Part shown: piece after piece, positions 1 through 11,800 of the stretch | How the letters are laid out: each line of letters begins with the position of its first letter | Numbering within the stretch: the first letter of the stretch is position 1 | Assembly: GCA_013396655.1 (NCBI GenBank) | Contig: WBMV01006632.1 | Span: forward strand, 1,137,250 to 1,201,249 | Reading direction: 5' to 3' | Length of the DNA: 64,000 bases | Source: Campylorhamphus procurvoides | Lineage: Eukaryota; Chordata; Aves; Passeriformes; Dendrocolaptidae | Notes under the pieces: generated by a model | What the model saw: only the letters and a program-made list of their open reading frames with translations | The model's database searches: none | Told to the model about the DNA's origin: nothing | Program-made: the position numbers and the translations under genes

Positions 1-829
1 ATAACTAAAATAAAAGAGGGAAGATGACAGATTTACAGCATGCAAGTAAATTGATATATATCAAGATAATGTTTAAGTCTACATGTGAGACTAGACATTA
101 ATTTAATCTAGACTGCAACAGCCTTCTTTCTTAAAAATAAACCTCAGCAAGGATCATGTTTTCCTCGACTCACTGATATGCACCTTTTCTATTAATATTG
201 AAAGGAGCACAAGCTGTGCATCACAGACTGTATCAAACAGTGTCTATTTTAAAAGTTGACACTTCTCATCTCACAACACAAGATTATGCACTATGTAGAG
301 AGAGAAATCAAAGGACAGGATGTGTGCTGATGGAGAAATGTTAATAAGCCTGTAGTAAACCATTCATATGTAAGGTTATTCTCATGCTGTGGCCAAAGAA
401 CTAATGCAGTCCTTAACTACTAGATTTGGAAGTGGAACTAAAGAAACTCAGGCTTTCATACTTTGGTCTAATGATAATTCATGTTGCACTGTTTAATTCT
501 GTTTCTCTAAATTGCGGGTTTCATAAGAGCAACACAAATATTCAAAAACTTGAAAGAATGGGTGTTCTGGTTTGTTTGTGGGATGTTTTTTTCCTTTTAA
601 TAAAGACAATTTGGATAATAAAGAGATTTTAAAATATATAAATGCATTTTAAACAATATATTTTTAATAAAGAATATTTAACCACTGGAAAAACTGTGTG
701 TTGCAGATAGTCACAATTCAGAGTGAGAATGTTTCTGAAGTTTTGTGTGAATTTACATAAAATTACCACAATGGTTCCATCTAGAGATCACTTCTCATTT
801 TTCTTGTACTTGTTTTTTTCATTTTCCAG
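1..829 (+). other. TTR: TTR intron 3, 3' part
   Basis: This is non-coding DNA upstream of the TTR exon. It ends in a pyrimidine-rich tract at about 801-827 and an AG acceptor at 828-829. I looked for the preceding TTR exon, which would encode the stretch ending in a Pro-Phe-His-Glu-like motif, and did not see it, so it must lie before this window. No repeat was recognised here. Confidence 0.75.
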
Positions 830-937
830 GTGGTGTTCCCAGCTAATGACGCTGGTTATCGGCATTACTCCATTGCTGTTGTCCTTAGTCCCTTTTCTTA
901 CTCAACTACAGCAGTAGTTAGTGAGCCAGTGGAATAG
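830..937 (+). CDS. TTR: Transthyretin, last coding exon (exon 4), partial gene
   Basis: Transthyretin is a secreted homotetramer that carries thyroid hormones in plasma and cerebrospinal fluid and binds retinol-binding protein. The exon follows a good acceptor and encodes 35 residues plus a TAG stop at 935-937. These correspond to residues 93-127 of the mature human protein, the usual extent of TTR exon 4. The family signature [12 protein letters not shown] is intact, including the hormone-pocket residues Ser117, Thr119 and Val121. The exon begins in phase 0 with Val-Val-Phe. Unlike human TTR it has Pro at 96 in place of Thr, and Val-Val at 109-110 in place of Ala-Leu. Exons 1-3 are outside the window. 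The gene runs towards B4GALT6, tail to tail, as in mammals. The identity is secure; the meaning of the substitutions is inference. Confidence 0.96.
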   Translation: MVFPANDAGYRHYSIAVVLSPFSYSTTAVVSEPVE

Positions 938-1195
938 AACCTGACATTAAGCATGAAAATTCACATGTATGAATTAAAATTTCCATAAATGATAAGAACT
1001 TAGTAGTTGATTGTATCAACAGCTTTAGATTTCATAGTAAATCAATAACAGTAAGAGTCAAGTTGTTTATTCTCTTTGTTGATGGAGGAATATGTATTAA
1101 CTTTGTTTTTAAATACTCTTCTGAATAAAAGTATTCTTTATTTCTGTATTCTGTCAGTATTGCCCTTCTGAATAAAAGCTTAGAGTTTGAAAAAA
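938..1195 (+). terminator. TTR: TTR 3'UTR and polyadenylation signals
   Basis: The 3'UTR follows the TAG stop. Two canonical AATAAA hexamers are present on the + strand, at 1124-1129 and 1171-1176. Either would give a 3'UTR of about 210-260 bases, in line with the short TTR 3'UTR of other vertebrates. The exact cleavage site cannot be read from sequence alone. Confidence 0.7.
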
Positions 1196-4100
1196 CACAT
1201 TAAGCTTAGGAAAAAATGTATTGAAATTCCATTACTGGGACTCAGAGAATAAACCAAAGACTTTCATATAGTTAATAAACTACATTTCATTTTGCAAAGG
1301 AAGTGAACAAAACACATCTGAAAGGTGTCTCATGAAAAGTAAGCATACAGAAAATACAATCCACCACTAATATCTCCTATACTTTATTACTAAAGCCCAT
1401 AACAGATGAAGTCCCACGGGATTACTTACTCAGGGCCCCACATAATCAGATAAACTCACCTCTCAATTCTGATTTCTGAGATGTAGAAGCAAAAGCAGCT
1501 TAAAAGTGACAGCAAGGTAGAATAGATTTTAAGGATGCTGAGCATGCTACACATACTTAAAATGCCTTCTTTCCTGTTTTTCAATATATCACAACTGGTG
1601 ACACTTTCAAGGAGAGTCCATAGTCAGTGTTTCAGAAAAGTATATCGATCAAACATACCTGAAGAAGTTTATTCATGTGTTTTCAGAAAATTCTGCAAAC
1701 ACATTTGTCCCCAGCTGAAGTACTCCACAAAATTACCTGCATACCTCTAACCATTGGACACGTTAATAGCTGTGACATACAAATAAAAATAACTGATGAT
1801 TCCTGAGAAAACCAGCTTCCTATTTTATGTCAGGAGAAATATGAATGAATCCTTCTATTCCCATTCTAGTAATCCTCTTATAAGGAAGAAACATTAGAAG
1901 ATTCAACAGAATAGCAACCCTGTCTTGGAAAAGTATGCAAAAACATTGAGTCATCTAGCCTAATAAAATCAAAAGCTGAAAGCATATAAGTACCAAAAAA
2001 GGGAAAATACTTTGCTAGCCTAAGGCTTGATTCCATCACAGCTCAAACTGATGTATTTGGACAGGTGTATCCCTTCCTTTTGCTGTTACTTTGGGATTCT
2101 GAGCACTAGAAAAATGAGCACTTTGTCTAGAAACAAAACACAAAGATGGTATGTTTTCCACAGAAGTTCAGAATAAACAAACCAACACAATTTTTAGAAC
2201 ATTGTATTTCATAAAAGACAATGATAAAAAAGTACAAACATTTTCATGAACAATGAAAAAAAAAAGAAAAAAAAAGAAAACCAAACCAAAACTATGATAA
2301 CACACAGAAAATTCCCAGCATTTGTTTCAGTGCATTTTTCATTAACCCTACTTTATATATCTCTACAAATAAAATAATTTTAAGTACACTTCCTCTTGCT
2401 GATATGCAATGGATCTTTTTAGTTCTTTTAAATAACTGGCTCATTAGTAACCCACTACAACAGTCATTAGTAAACAAAATGATAGAAAAATAGACTGTCA
2501 AAATCCAAGAAAAAAGGACATTTTGCACTTGCTTTTCAATATACTGCCTATTCCAAAGTGGACTTTATGTTTTATATTCTCCTACTTAAATATGAAATAT
2601 AGAAAATGGCCTTAAGTGTATCTTAGTATATCAACCAGATTCCACTGTTAATACTTCTGTAATGTTTTTACTTGTTAATTTGCAAGACCTTCAGAATCTT
2701 GTAAAATACACTCTTTTTCTTCTCTGTGTTCACTCCTTGAAGTCCTTAATTTGCATTGTCAGCAATACAAAAGCCAATGTGATTGGCTTCTTTCTACATT
2801 TTACAAGAATCATGAAAATATCAAAAGGAATGTGCACAACTCTTACTTCTGCATTATATTTATTTTGTTTGAAGGCACTGTCTATGTTAAAATTCACTAC
2901 AGAAGAGTACTGAGTTCAAGCAGGTAGTATACAAATACTATTTTGATGCAATTTAAGATGGCAACTTCTAAAACTTCCCAACAAAGTGATAAAAGGTATT
3001 TAGAGAAGAGTGTTGTCAACAATTGAGAATTTAACATCCATCACTTTGGGGCACCAAAATGTAAACTTTTTAAGAACTCAGCTATATGTCACAATTCATT
3101 CACATACTGGTTTAAATCACATTTTTCTAGGACCATACATGATCAATCACTTAAAGCTGTAAAGTTATATTAGTTCAGCCACAGCATATGTGTAATATAG
3201 TATGTATATATGTAAGTATATATACATATATATGCATTAGATTTATTTTTTTAATTGCACATAAATTTCACAGAATGCCTAACAAATGGGCACAAAAGCA
3301 TGCTTCAGGAAACAGTACAGACCTATGGTACCAAAGGATGCTTCATAATCACAGGTGTGAAATTGAAGGTGAAATTGTACCGAAAACTAGGAATCACTTT
3401 GAAATTACATCAGGGATTTAAAAATTTATTCAACTGTTCTTAAAGAATTGTATTTGTTATGAAATAAGACTAATTTTATTTTGAAGATATAATTGTTCAT
3501 ACAGCCTATTATCTCCCTTTTCTTCATATGCTTTAGAATATATTCTATATACTCAGTTATAAAAAAAATCTACTAGGAGGTGATCAAACCCCTTAAGCAT
3601 GCTTTTGAAGGGCGTTTTCTTCATTGTATGCTTTTAGATATTTTCACTGTATTACATCATTCCTAAAGCATATTAGATTAACTGGTAGATGTTAAGGTAA
3701 TTCCAATATGGTATAAAATATCCCTTACAATTGTTCTCAACTACTTAAATTAAATAATGATATTTCTACTAAATAATTGGGATGTCTACAACTAAGGTCA
3801 TAACTTTACTGAAGAATGGCTAAGGGCAAAATTTGCGGCTGAGAAGTCAAAGAAATAAAAGGTGTTTATAGCAAACTTAAAATACCCAAAGCACCACATC
3901 ACCTGTGGCAGCAATTCAGGAAACCAACATATAGTAATGACTTAAAGTTAGTGTTCTTTGTCAACACTCTTGAAGAACAATCTGTGGATAAATAATCCTT
4001 ATTATATATACTGCTTTCCATTCTTTATGGGAGCAGAAGTCAGTCTTTGGTTCCTAAAGAGTTAAATCACCGTGACAAACAAAACCGTTTAGTGGATCTT

Positions 4101-5663
4101 GGTCAATATCTTTGCATTAACATAGAAAATAAATGACCTGGTCCTTTTCCTTAGTATTAATAAGGGATGTAAAAAAATATTAGGAAAGGATACTAATGCT
4201 TAGCAGTGGGATACTTTTAGGTAGCATAACATTACAAGCAAAGAGAAAATAACAAGACATGTTTTTCATTATAAGCTGAGGAAAGAGGCTAGTTACTCAT
4301 ACATATAACACCACAAAAATAGAGAAACAGACAGGACCAATCCTTAGCAGGACTCTGCAACCTCAATCTCATTGACAGTCATCGACTTGAGGATGCTTAG
4401 TGCATCATAGAAGCACTCAGCACTCTACCAGAATAGGCCCTCAAATAGCTATATTGAATAATATATTATGAGTGGAATTTTAAAAAGCACTTGGGATCGG
4501 CCTGCTTTCGGTTCCACTTTTGACATCACCATCCTTATCAGCGGAACAGTGTGACCAACACTGTGGTTTTGAAAATCCCACACTGCAAGCATCAGAACTA
4601 TTAGAACTGTGCTTTAGTATTCTCTTAAAAATCTAACTTTAATATTCTTCCAATGAAGACACATTTTTGGCTCTTCTGATTTTGGAGGAATAAAAGTGCT
4701 GTTTACTAGGTTTGCTTTTTTTAAAAGAAGAAAAATACCAAAATACTGTACGCACCCAGACACATTGTTTTAGGCATTGAAATCCCTGACATTGACACAA
4801 GTGGCACACTTGGAAACAGTTAGAGTTCCTGTAGATCATAATATGCAACAACCGCAAGATTTTCTGTAATACACATGCAATATGCATATAAATAGGATTT
4901 AGATGGCAGGCAGGGTATCATACAATTTTGCTGGCAATAAATTAAATTAAAAGCTTTTTTTCTAGCAAGTTGATATATGAAATTGATTTTTCTATATAGA
5001 TATGCAGGAGGCCTAGAGCTCAAAACTAGTATAACAGTTTACAGTCATAGCTGGCCAACAATTAATATTTCCTTCATTTTACATAAGGTATAACCTTTTT
5101 ATAAGCATACTTACATTTTACACTTGTTCTTTCATGCTAATAAAAACATTCCTATAGAACTCAAACAAGAACACATTCAAATACATACTGAAGCATAAAA
5201 TATTGAACAACTGAAAAGCAGTATACACACATTAATTTACATCACATATTTACAAAACACAGTTTAAAAATAAACAGAAGCATTAATTTAAATACGAGAC
5301 AGTTTTGTATAAAAATTCCTGGAAGAGGCCTCTGTCCTTACTTCCAGAGAAGCTACAAGTCTGTTTTCTGCAGTCAATTTAGTTGAATGGTTAAGATAGA
5401 GAATATGAAGAATGAAGGCTTGAACAGTAGTCTCATGCTGTAAACATCTGAGTGGTAGCTGCTGGCTTTTCTTTCAGAACAAAATGCATGGTGCATACAA
5501 TCATTTCACTTCTCATCCCAAATATGCATCATCAAATGGTCAAAAAATTCTAATTCTAAGCTCCTGTTTGTTGGTTTTGGTTTGGTTTGGTTTGCAGTTG
5601 TCTATCAGTAGCTTCCAGTGTTAAAAGTTTATTCTGGTAAGGTAGCTTGTCATTCCACTTCCA
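1196..5663 (-). other. B4GALT6: B4GALT6 3'UTR and the gap to TTR
   Basis: This lies downstream of the B4GALT6 stop codon. B4GALT6 transcripts in other vertebrates have long 3'UTRs, so much of this stretch is probably transcribed on the - strand. Candidate - strand AATAAA signals (TTTATT on the + strand) occur at 3475-3480, 3425-3430, 3242-3247, 2859-2864 and 1383-1388. I cannot tell which is used; the last would put the two gene ends within about 200 bases. Simple sequence is present at 2256-2292 (A-rich), 3201-3235 (TA-rich) and 5567-5594 (TTTGG-like). No other gene was recognised. Confidence 0.45.
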
Positions 5664-5811
5664 TCAATAGTCTCTAACAGGAGCAAGTTCTGGTATGAGA
5701 TTAACAGTTATATTTTTATACAATCTACTGACAAGTATTTTAGGAGTATATACTAAATTGTTCAATCCATCAATATATTGACGTTCTCTGGAATACCTCA
5801 GAAGTTTGTAT
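5664..5811 (-). CDS. B4GALT6: B4GALT6 coding exon 9 with stop
   Basis: The exon encodes residues 335-382 and the TGA stop (TCA on the + strand at 5664-5666). An AG acceptor lies at 5812-5813 behind CCTCTGC, and its first base A completes Arg334. The tract Tyr-Ile-Asp-Gly-Leu-Asn-Asn and the end Pro-Glu-Leu-Ala-Pro-Val-Arg-Asp-Tyr are typical of B4GALT6; B4GALT5 ends differently. A sequon lies at Asn367. Confidence 0.96.
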
Positions 5812-8800
5812 CTGCAGAGGGAGTTGGAGGAAGAAAACATGAGAAAGATTTGCAAGAAACAATTCAATTCACGTTAGACATGATACTGTGACCATCATTT
5901 CATTTTGAAATACATCTTAAAATCTGCAACTACCTTTAAGCCCTTTGAAATTACCAAATTACCCACCTAAACTTTAAAAGCAAGCTTTTAAAGATTTTTT
6001 AATACAGTTAGATTTTATGGTCACATATATAAGTTAATATTAAGACTAAATAAAAAAGAGGCATTTAATACGTATACTTTTTATGGTCCCAAATTAAGCA
6101 GGTTTTTAAAGATTATTCAATTTCTTCATGTTGTTTTGCTATAAAACTCAACTGGGGAACTCTCCTCACTGTTCATCCTTATACACTTAAATGTCTGAAT
6201 TGTTTTTCATTTCCTTCTTGAGATTCCTGCATTTGTAAATATCTAAATTTGAAGTGATTAAAAAAACAGCTCCCCTCCTCCAGATTACCAATGTATATGT
6301 TTTAGTTTCATGTAACAGATTTACTCATGTTTACTGCACATGTCTATTTAAAAATTATAAATGCTCCCAGAGAGACACCCACTGATAACAGAATTGAGCA
6401 GTACTTCTAATTACCTGAAAACATATAATAAACCCCTTATTTTGTGTTTCATGTTCTAATTTTTCCTTTAGCTCATCAGCTGCATTCTGGTTGCTATTCT
6501 AGTCTAGGGCAGCCAAAACCTACTGGCCACTTAAAGTGTTTTGCATCTTTGCAGCAAAAGAAAGGAATCCCAAAAGGAAAGGTTTATGTCGATGTATGCA
6601 AGAAATTAGAAGACCAGTATCTTAGAAAATAATGAAAGATGATGGAAGAAACCAATCCTTGAAGAGTTTTAAAGTCTGTTTTCATGGAGTCATTTGCCCC
6701 AGCTGTACTCTTTCCTTTTGCAAAATATCCAAATTAACCAACTAATGGAGCCCTGCCAGCACTAATGCCCAAACTATTATGGAACAATAACATTTGGCAT
6801 CAAAGATTATGATTCTAATATCTTCTGACACACAAACCCAGTCTCTCTCATGGTTAAATAAGAAATATCGGAACAGCAAACATAATGTGTTTAAAAAAGT
6901 ATACAGTTTAGCATCAAAAAGGAAATAGTACTGATAAGCACTGACTGCTTATTCAGATATGTGGATGTAAGAAAAAATTTTCACACCTTTAGCAGTAGCA
7001 TGTGAACATTTCTCTGTTTTTCTTACCGTCCTAAAAACTGAACTTCACCTCTGTGATGATGAGGAATGGATTTGTACTTCCCTAAATCTCCCTCAGGTCT
7101 TGTTACATTGTATCCAGCATAGTGAACCCTGCAGTATAATACATAAACATTTGTAAAAACATCTTTTTAAAACTCTTCATACAAGTTACAGCAAAACTGA
7201 AAAATATGCATCAAATATTTTAGAGTCAAGTCTTTGTGTTCAGTGACATTCTCTTCCTAAAAATCCCATAACATTCCTAACCCAATAACTAAAATGCTGG
7301 CAAAAGAAAGTGTGAAATAATAATAATTTGATATTTAGTATTTCCTGCTTGTTCTTAAAGCTCAATAAAGTGTAAAAACATGAAAATAGCAAGAAAAAAG
7401 AATAAAAGCAAATCCTTCTTTTAAAAGATACCTCTTCATGTATAAACTCATGCAGACACTTTGTCTCGAAAGCTCAAATGGAACATTTTAGACTTATTTA
7501 CTGTAAGAAGTTAGTCATGCCATGAGCATTGCTGTCCATTGTCCAGTCTAGGACTACAAATATATTCACAGATTAACCTCTCTCTCAAACTCTGCTCTTT
7601 AGATATGAAATTCATGCTTACTCTAAATGTCTGTGGGATGGTATTCCATAATAGTAGCAGCAAGAGAGATGCAAATTAAAAGCAAAACACAGAAGACTAG
7701 AAGGAATGGGATTAAGTATGCTTATTATTGCTACCTGTTGTTATATGTGTTGTTACAGGACCTGTCTCTTAAAAACCTGTTAACTGTTCCCAGGCCAAGA
7801 AAAAAGAACATAATACTTATTCCTTCAAATGGTATATTAGTATTTCTGAAGCAAACTCTTTAGAATTAAAATTTGTTCATTTAAAATAAATTACCAAAAG
7901 TAACAAGTGACAGAAAAAAATTCACCTAATTACTCTCAAAGGGTGGATACCACAGAACAATGAGAAAGACCTAAGCCCTAAAAACTCACCTGTTCCAAAG
8001 ATCATCATCTTCTCCACCCCATCCCCAAAAGGCATTAGGAAAACCATTGATCTTCTTGAATTGTTCCACTGTCAGGCCACTTACACCACCGAAGAACTCA
8101 TTGTATGGAAGGCTGAAAACAAAAGAAATTCTACACTATTAGTTGAACTTTGATAGGTAGCCCTATCTTTGAACAATACCTTTCTAAAAAACAAGAACCC
8201 CAAACTGAGGACATGAACAGATGCTGAATGTATTCACTATGGGAAACGGGTTCACAGATTGCCAGCACTAGGTAACATACACCAAGTTGCACAAAAGGTT
8301 TGCAGTAATGTCTGATTTGCATAAAAAGTCCTCTTAAACTGTAGCTTAAATTAGTATCACCATATGAAACAAATGGTGATATCTGTATTTCAGATGGCTG
8401 ATTTAGACCCATAGCTGCAGTGTTAAGTGAAGCCCTCAAACTACTGCATTTTGACACTATTCAACTGAAAAAAACCCTTTTTTAATCAACTGAAAAATTA
8501 CATATCAGCAATGCATCAATTTAATAATTTTAATTCACCACTATGTTCTACAGAACTGTTGAAACAGTTTAACAGTACATATTCAAGTACAGTGAATGAC
8601 ATACTTACTTAAAAATATTTTCCAGTTTTTAGAAGATAAACATTTGAATCAAAGGGATCTATAGGCTTTTCTGTCAGTAAGCAAGAGCAATTTCTGACAT
8701 ATATTGTTAAGTAATAAGCAGTTGGCCAACATGTACAGTCACTGTATCTATATTACATACTACGCCCCAGGCAATGTCATTTCCAGTCCTCAAAACACTT

Positions 8801-11800
8801 TGTCAGTCTAAAAAAAATAGACTATTTAAGCATCTATATTTACTTCCATCAATATTGACTTGCATCCTTAACCCAGAAGCTGTTATAGTAAAGTGTGTTC
8901 CTTTTTCACAAGCAGCACGCCACTTCATAAAATAAAAGTCTCTGAGGAGACGCTTCTAAATCTGGAACCTTCAAGGAGTTAAGACTATCACAAAAAGATT
9001 TACCATTGTTTAGGACACAATTGCCACACTGAAGGACAAATAACTCCAGAATGCAAGGGGAAAGAAAAAGAAATACACAGTCATGTAACTTCTGATCTCT
9101 GTGGAAACACAGGATTCAACCAAATCTTAATAGCTTTCGGGGAACGTCATCATTATATATCCCTTTCAACATTTAACTGAAATAACAGGTGTTCTAACCA
9201 AACTCCCAGAAAAAAAACCCCTACATATACCTCTAAAACAACCAACCAAAAAGTACCACCAACACAAAACCAGATCACCAACCAAAACCAACTGCAGTAT
9301 GACAGTTTAATGGGACTGTTTGAAGTTTTTATTCATATATATGTATGTGTGTGCAGTACGTGTGCACTTTTTTTTATATATACATAAACATATATCTATA
9401 TTTGTATTTTATAAATCTGGATTTATTTATACATTTACCAATTTTGTAAATACTTACCTATTTGGACATTTTATAAATGTATATATACTATATAAGGTGT
9501 TCTGTAAATACATATGAAGATAGATGAAATCTCTTCTATGTTTACATGTGTTCTTTTATGTATTTTTAAATACATATGAAATCTTTAAACATGCTGATTG
9601 GCTGACAACCTGAAGTCCAGGCACAGAGCCATGTTTTCAAAGCATTGCTTTTGATTTGTTAGTTGACCAGGTTGTCAGGTTGACTAACTTCACAAATAAA
9701 GTTCAGGATAGCAAACACATGCATGTAGCAAGCAATAAGCTACAGCTTTATGTGAAGTGATTCAAAGAATGTCATGAGATAGCAAAGTGTTAAAAAACAA
9801 GTGACACATCATTAATGTAAAATGGCAGAAGGAAAGGAGCTAACAAAACTGCAGGTCCCACTACATTCATTGAATGTCAATAGAAACTGAATACAATAAA
9901 CAAAATGGTCTAGCAGTAAGAAAATCTTCTGTTTACAAAGCAAACACAAATAGCACATTTATGAGAAAATTAAGAAAGACATTTTTCCTGTAGTATTTTG
10001 CTGCAGATTATCTGCTTATCTTTTGTAACAGCCAGCACAAAGGCTTATGTAGCCAGAAAAGATTTCTAATAAGCTAGGTAAGCTTTTCCCCATTGACACA
10101 TAAAGCTTTTTTTTTTTTAAAAAGATCAACCTCACTGCCAAAAGTTCAACACCAGAAATTATAAATAATATCTTCTAATTAGTAGTATATCAAATGTAGA
10201 CATTCAAATCATTCTTTTAATAACTAAATAATGATTTCTGTAAATAGCATGGAAGGATGCTGTTTTATTGTTTTCACCTATATATTGTCACAAAATTCAT
10301 ACACGTTTTAAAAATACTTCTGGGTATTTAAGAAACAACATGAATAAAACATTACTTACATGTACATGTATTTGTCCAGCTTTGCTGCAAAATGGCGTGG
10401 CATTTCTCCACATCCATAATAATTTCTGTCATTTTCAGGTAAGTGATCCACATCATGAAATATTATGCAGTCCCAGAGAGCATCCTTCATAGCCTCTTTG
10501 AAGCCAACATTAAAGAGCATTGCACGATTAAAAGGTTGTGTACCTGTCTTCAAACAGAAAACAAAGGATACACTGTAAAAATCAAGAAAAGACAAAATTT
10601 CAATACTATGAGAAACACATAATCTATCACAGACACACACAAGCACAAAAAAATTGTATTGACAAAGATGCCTCTTTTGACCAGCTGGTGATGCTGGGTT
10701 TGATGCACCCCAGGATGGGGTTTGCCATCCTGGTTGCTGGGGCACACCCTGTTGAGCCTCCTGCCAAACAGCAGCTCCCTACCATTTGCACAGAGATGCT
10801 CTCCAGTCACTCATCTCCCAACTTACACTTGTGCCTGGCTTCACTCCATCCTAGCTGAAGAATCTAGCGTTTTGACTTTTTAATTTCATCCCATTAATCA
10901 CTGCTCAATGCTCCAATTTCTCTAGATCCCTCTGCAAGGCATCCTATCCCTCAAAAGTCAACAGCACCCCAAGTTTTGTATCATCACCAAACTTGCTAAT
11001 GGTGCATCCAGCTCCTGTATCTACTGAACAGAGCTGTCCCTTGAATTGAGTCCTGAGGAATGCTGCTGGTGTCCTACCTTTTTTGGCTTTGAAAACTTAC
11101 AATGACAATACATCCTAAAAGGCCACTCTATCACCTATAAAATATCACCCCATTCAAAGACGAGTAACATGTATCTGGCCACTGCTTGAACTGGGGAACA
11201 GAGATGAACTTTCCTTTTTCATTTAAATTCATTTAAATTCTGGATTCATCCAAATCTTGGCAAGAAAAATCTTGAGAAGTCACTTTTCAAGTAAATGCTG
11301 TTACCTGTTCAACAACATAGAAGGCAAATTCCAGCCGTTGCTTCTGCAACATAGGTATCAGATGACGGAAAAAAATCGGAAGATGCTCATGGCGATTCCG
11401 AAAAGGAATGAGGACCGCCACCTTCAAAAAATTATATATATTTAACTATTATATCAGCATTTTAGAATTTTAATATTTCATATACAGATCAAGTTTCCCA
11501 TGGCTTACATAGGCTTTTCAACTTTTACATTTAAATTAGCTCAGTGTTTTACGCTTTGGTTCCCAATAGGAAAGTATGTTGGAAATTTCCTCAAACAATT
11601 AAGAAAAAAAACTGGAGTAAAATATAAGTAAGATTTTCCTTTTACGTTCGCTTGTGTCTAGTTATACACCAAGTAACGGACACAAAGGACAGGTATGCAT
11701 TCATATGATGAAATGTTTAGTAACCACAGTTAATGAACCTTTAAAAGTTCCTGATGATCCATTTCAAATTTTTCTCCAAGCTTTAGTTTCTTCTAGGCCA

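Noticed and set aside
1..829. Search for TTR exon 3 upstream of exon 4
   Set aside because: No stretch matching the expected Ser-Tyr-Trp-Lys to Pro-Phe-His-Glu region was found, so it is outside the window.
8131..8457. 108-codon - strand frame in intron 6
   Set aside because: It has no known domain, no splice context and sits between well-placed B4GALT6 exons.
10356..10745. 129-codon - strand frame
   Set aside because: Only 10360-10547 is B4GALT6 exon 6. The rest is read-through into intron 5 and a CR1 fragment.
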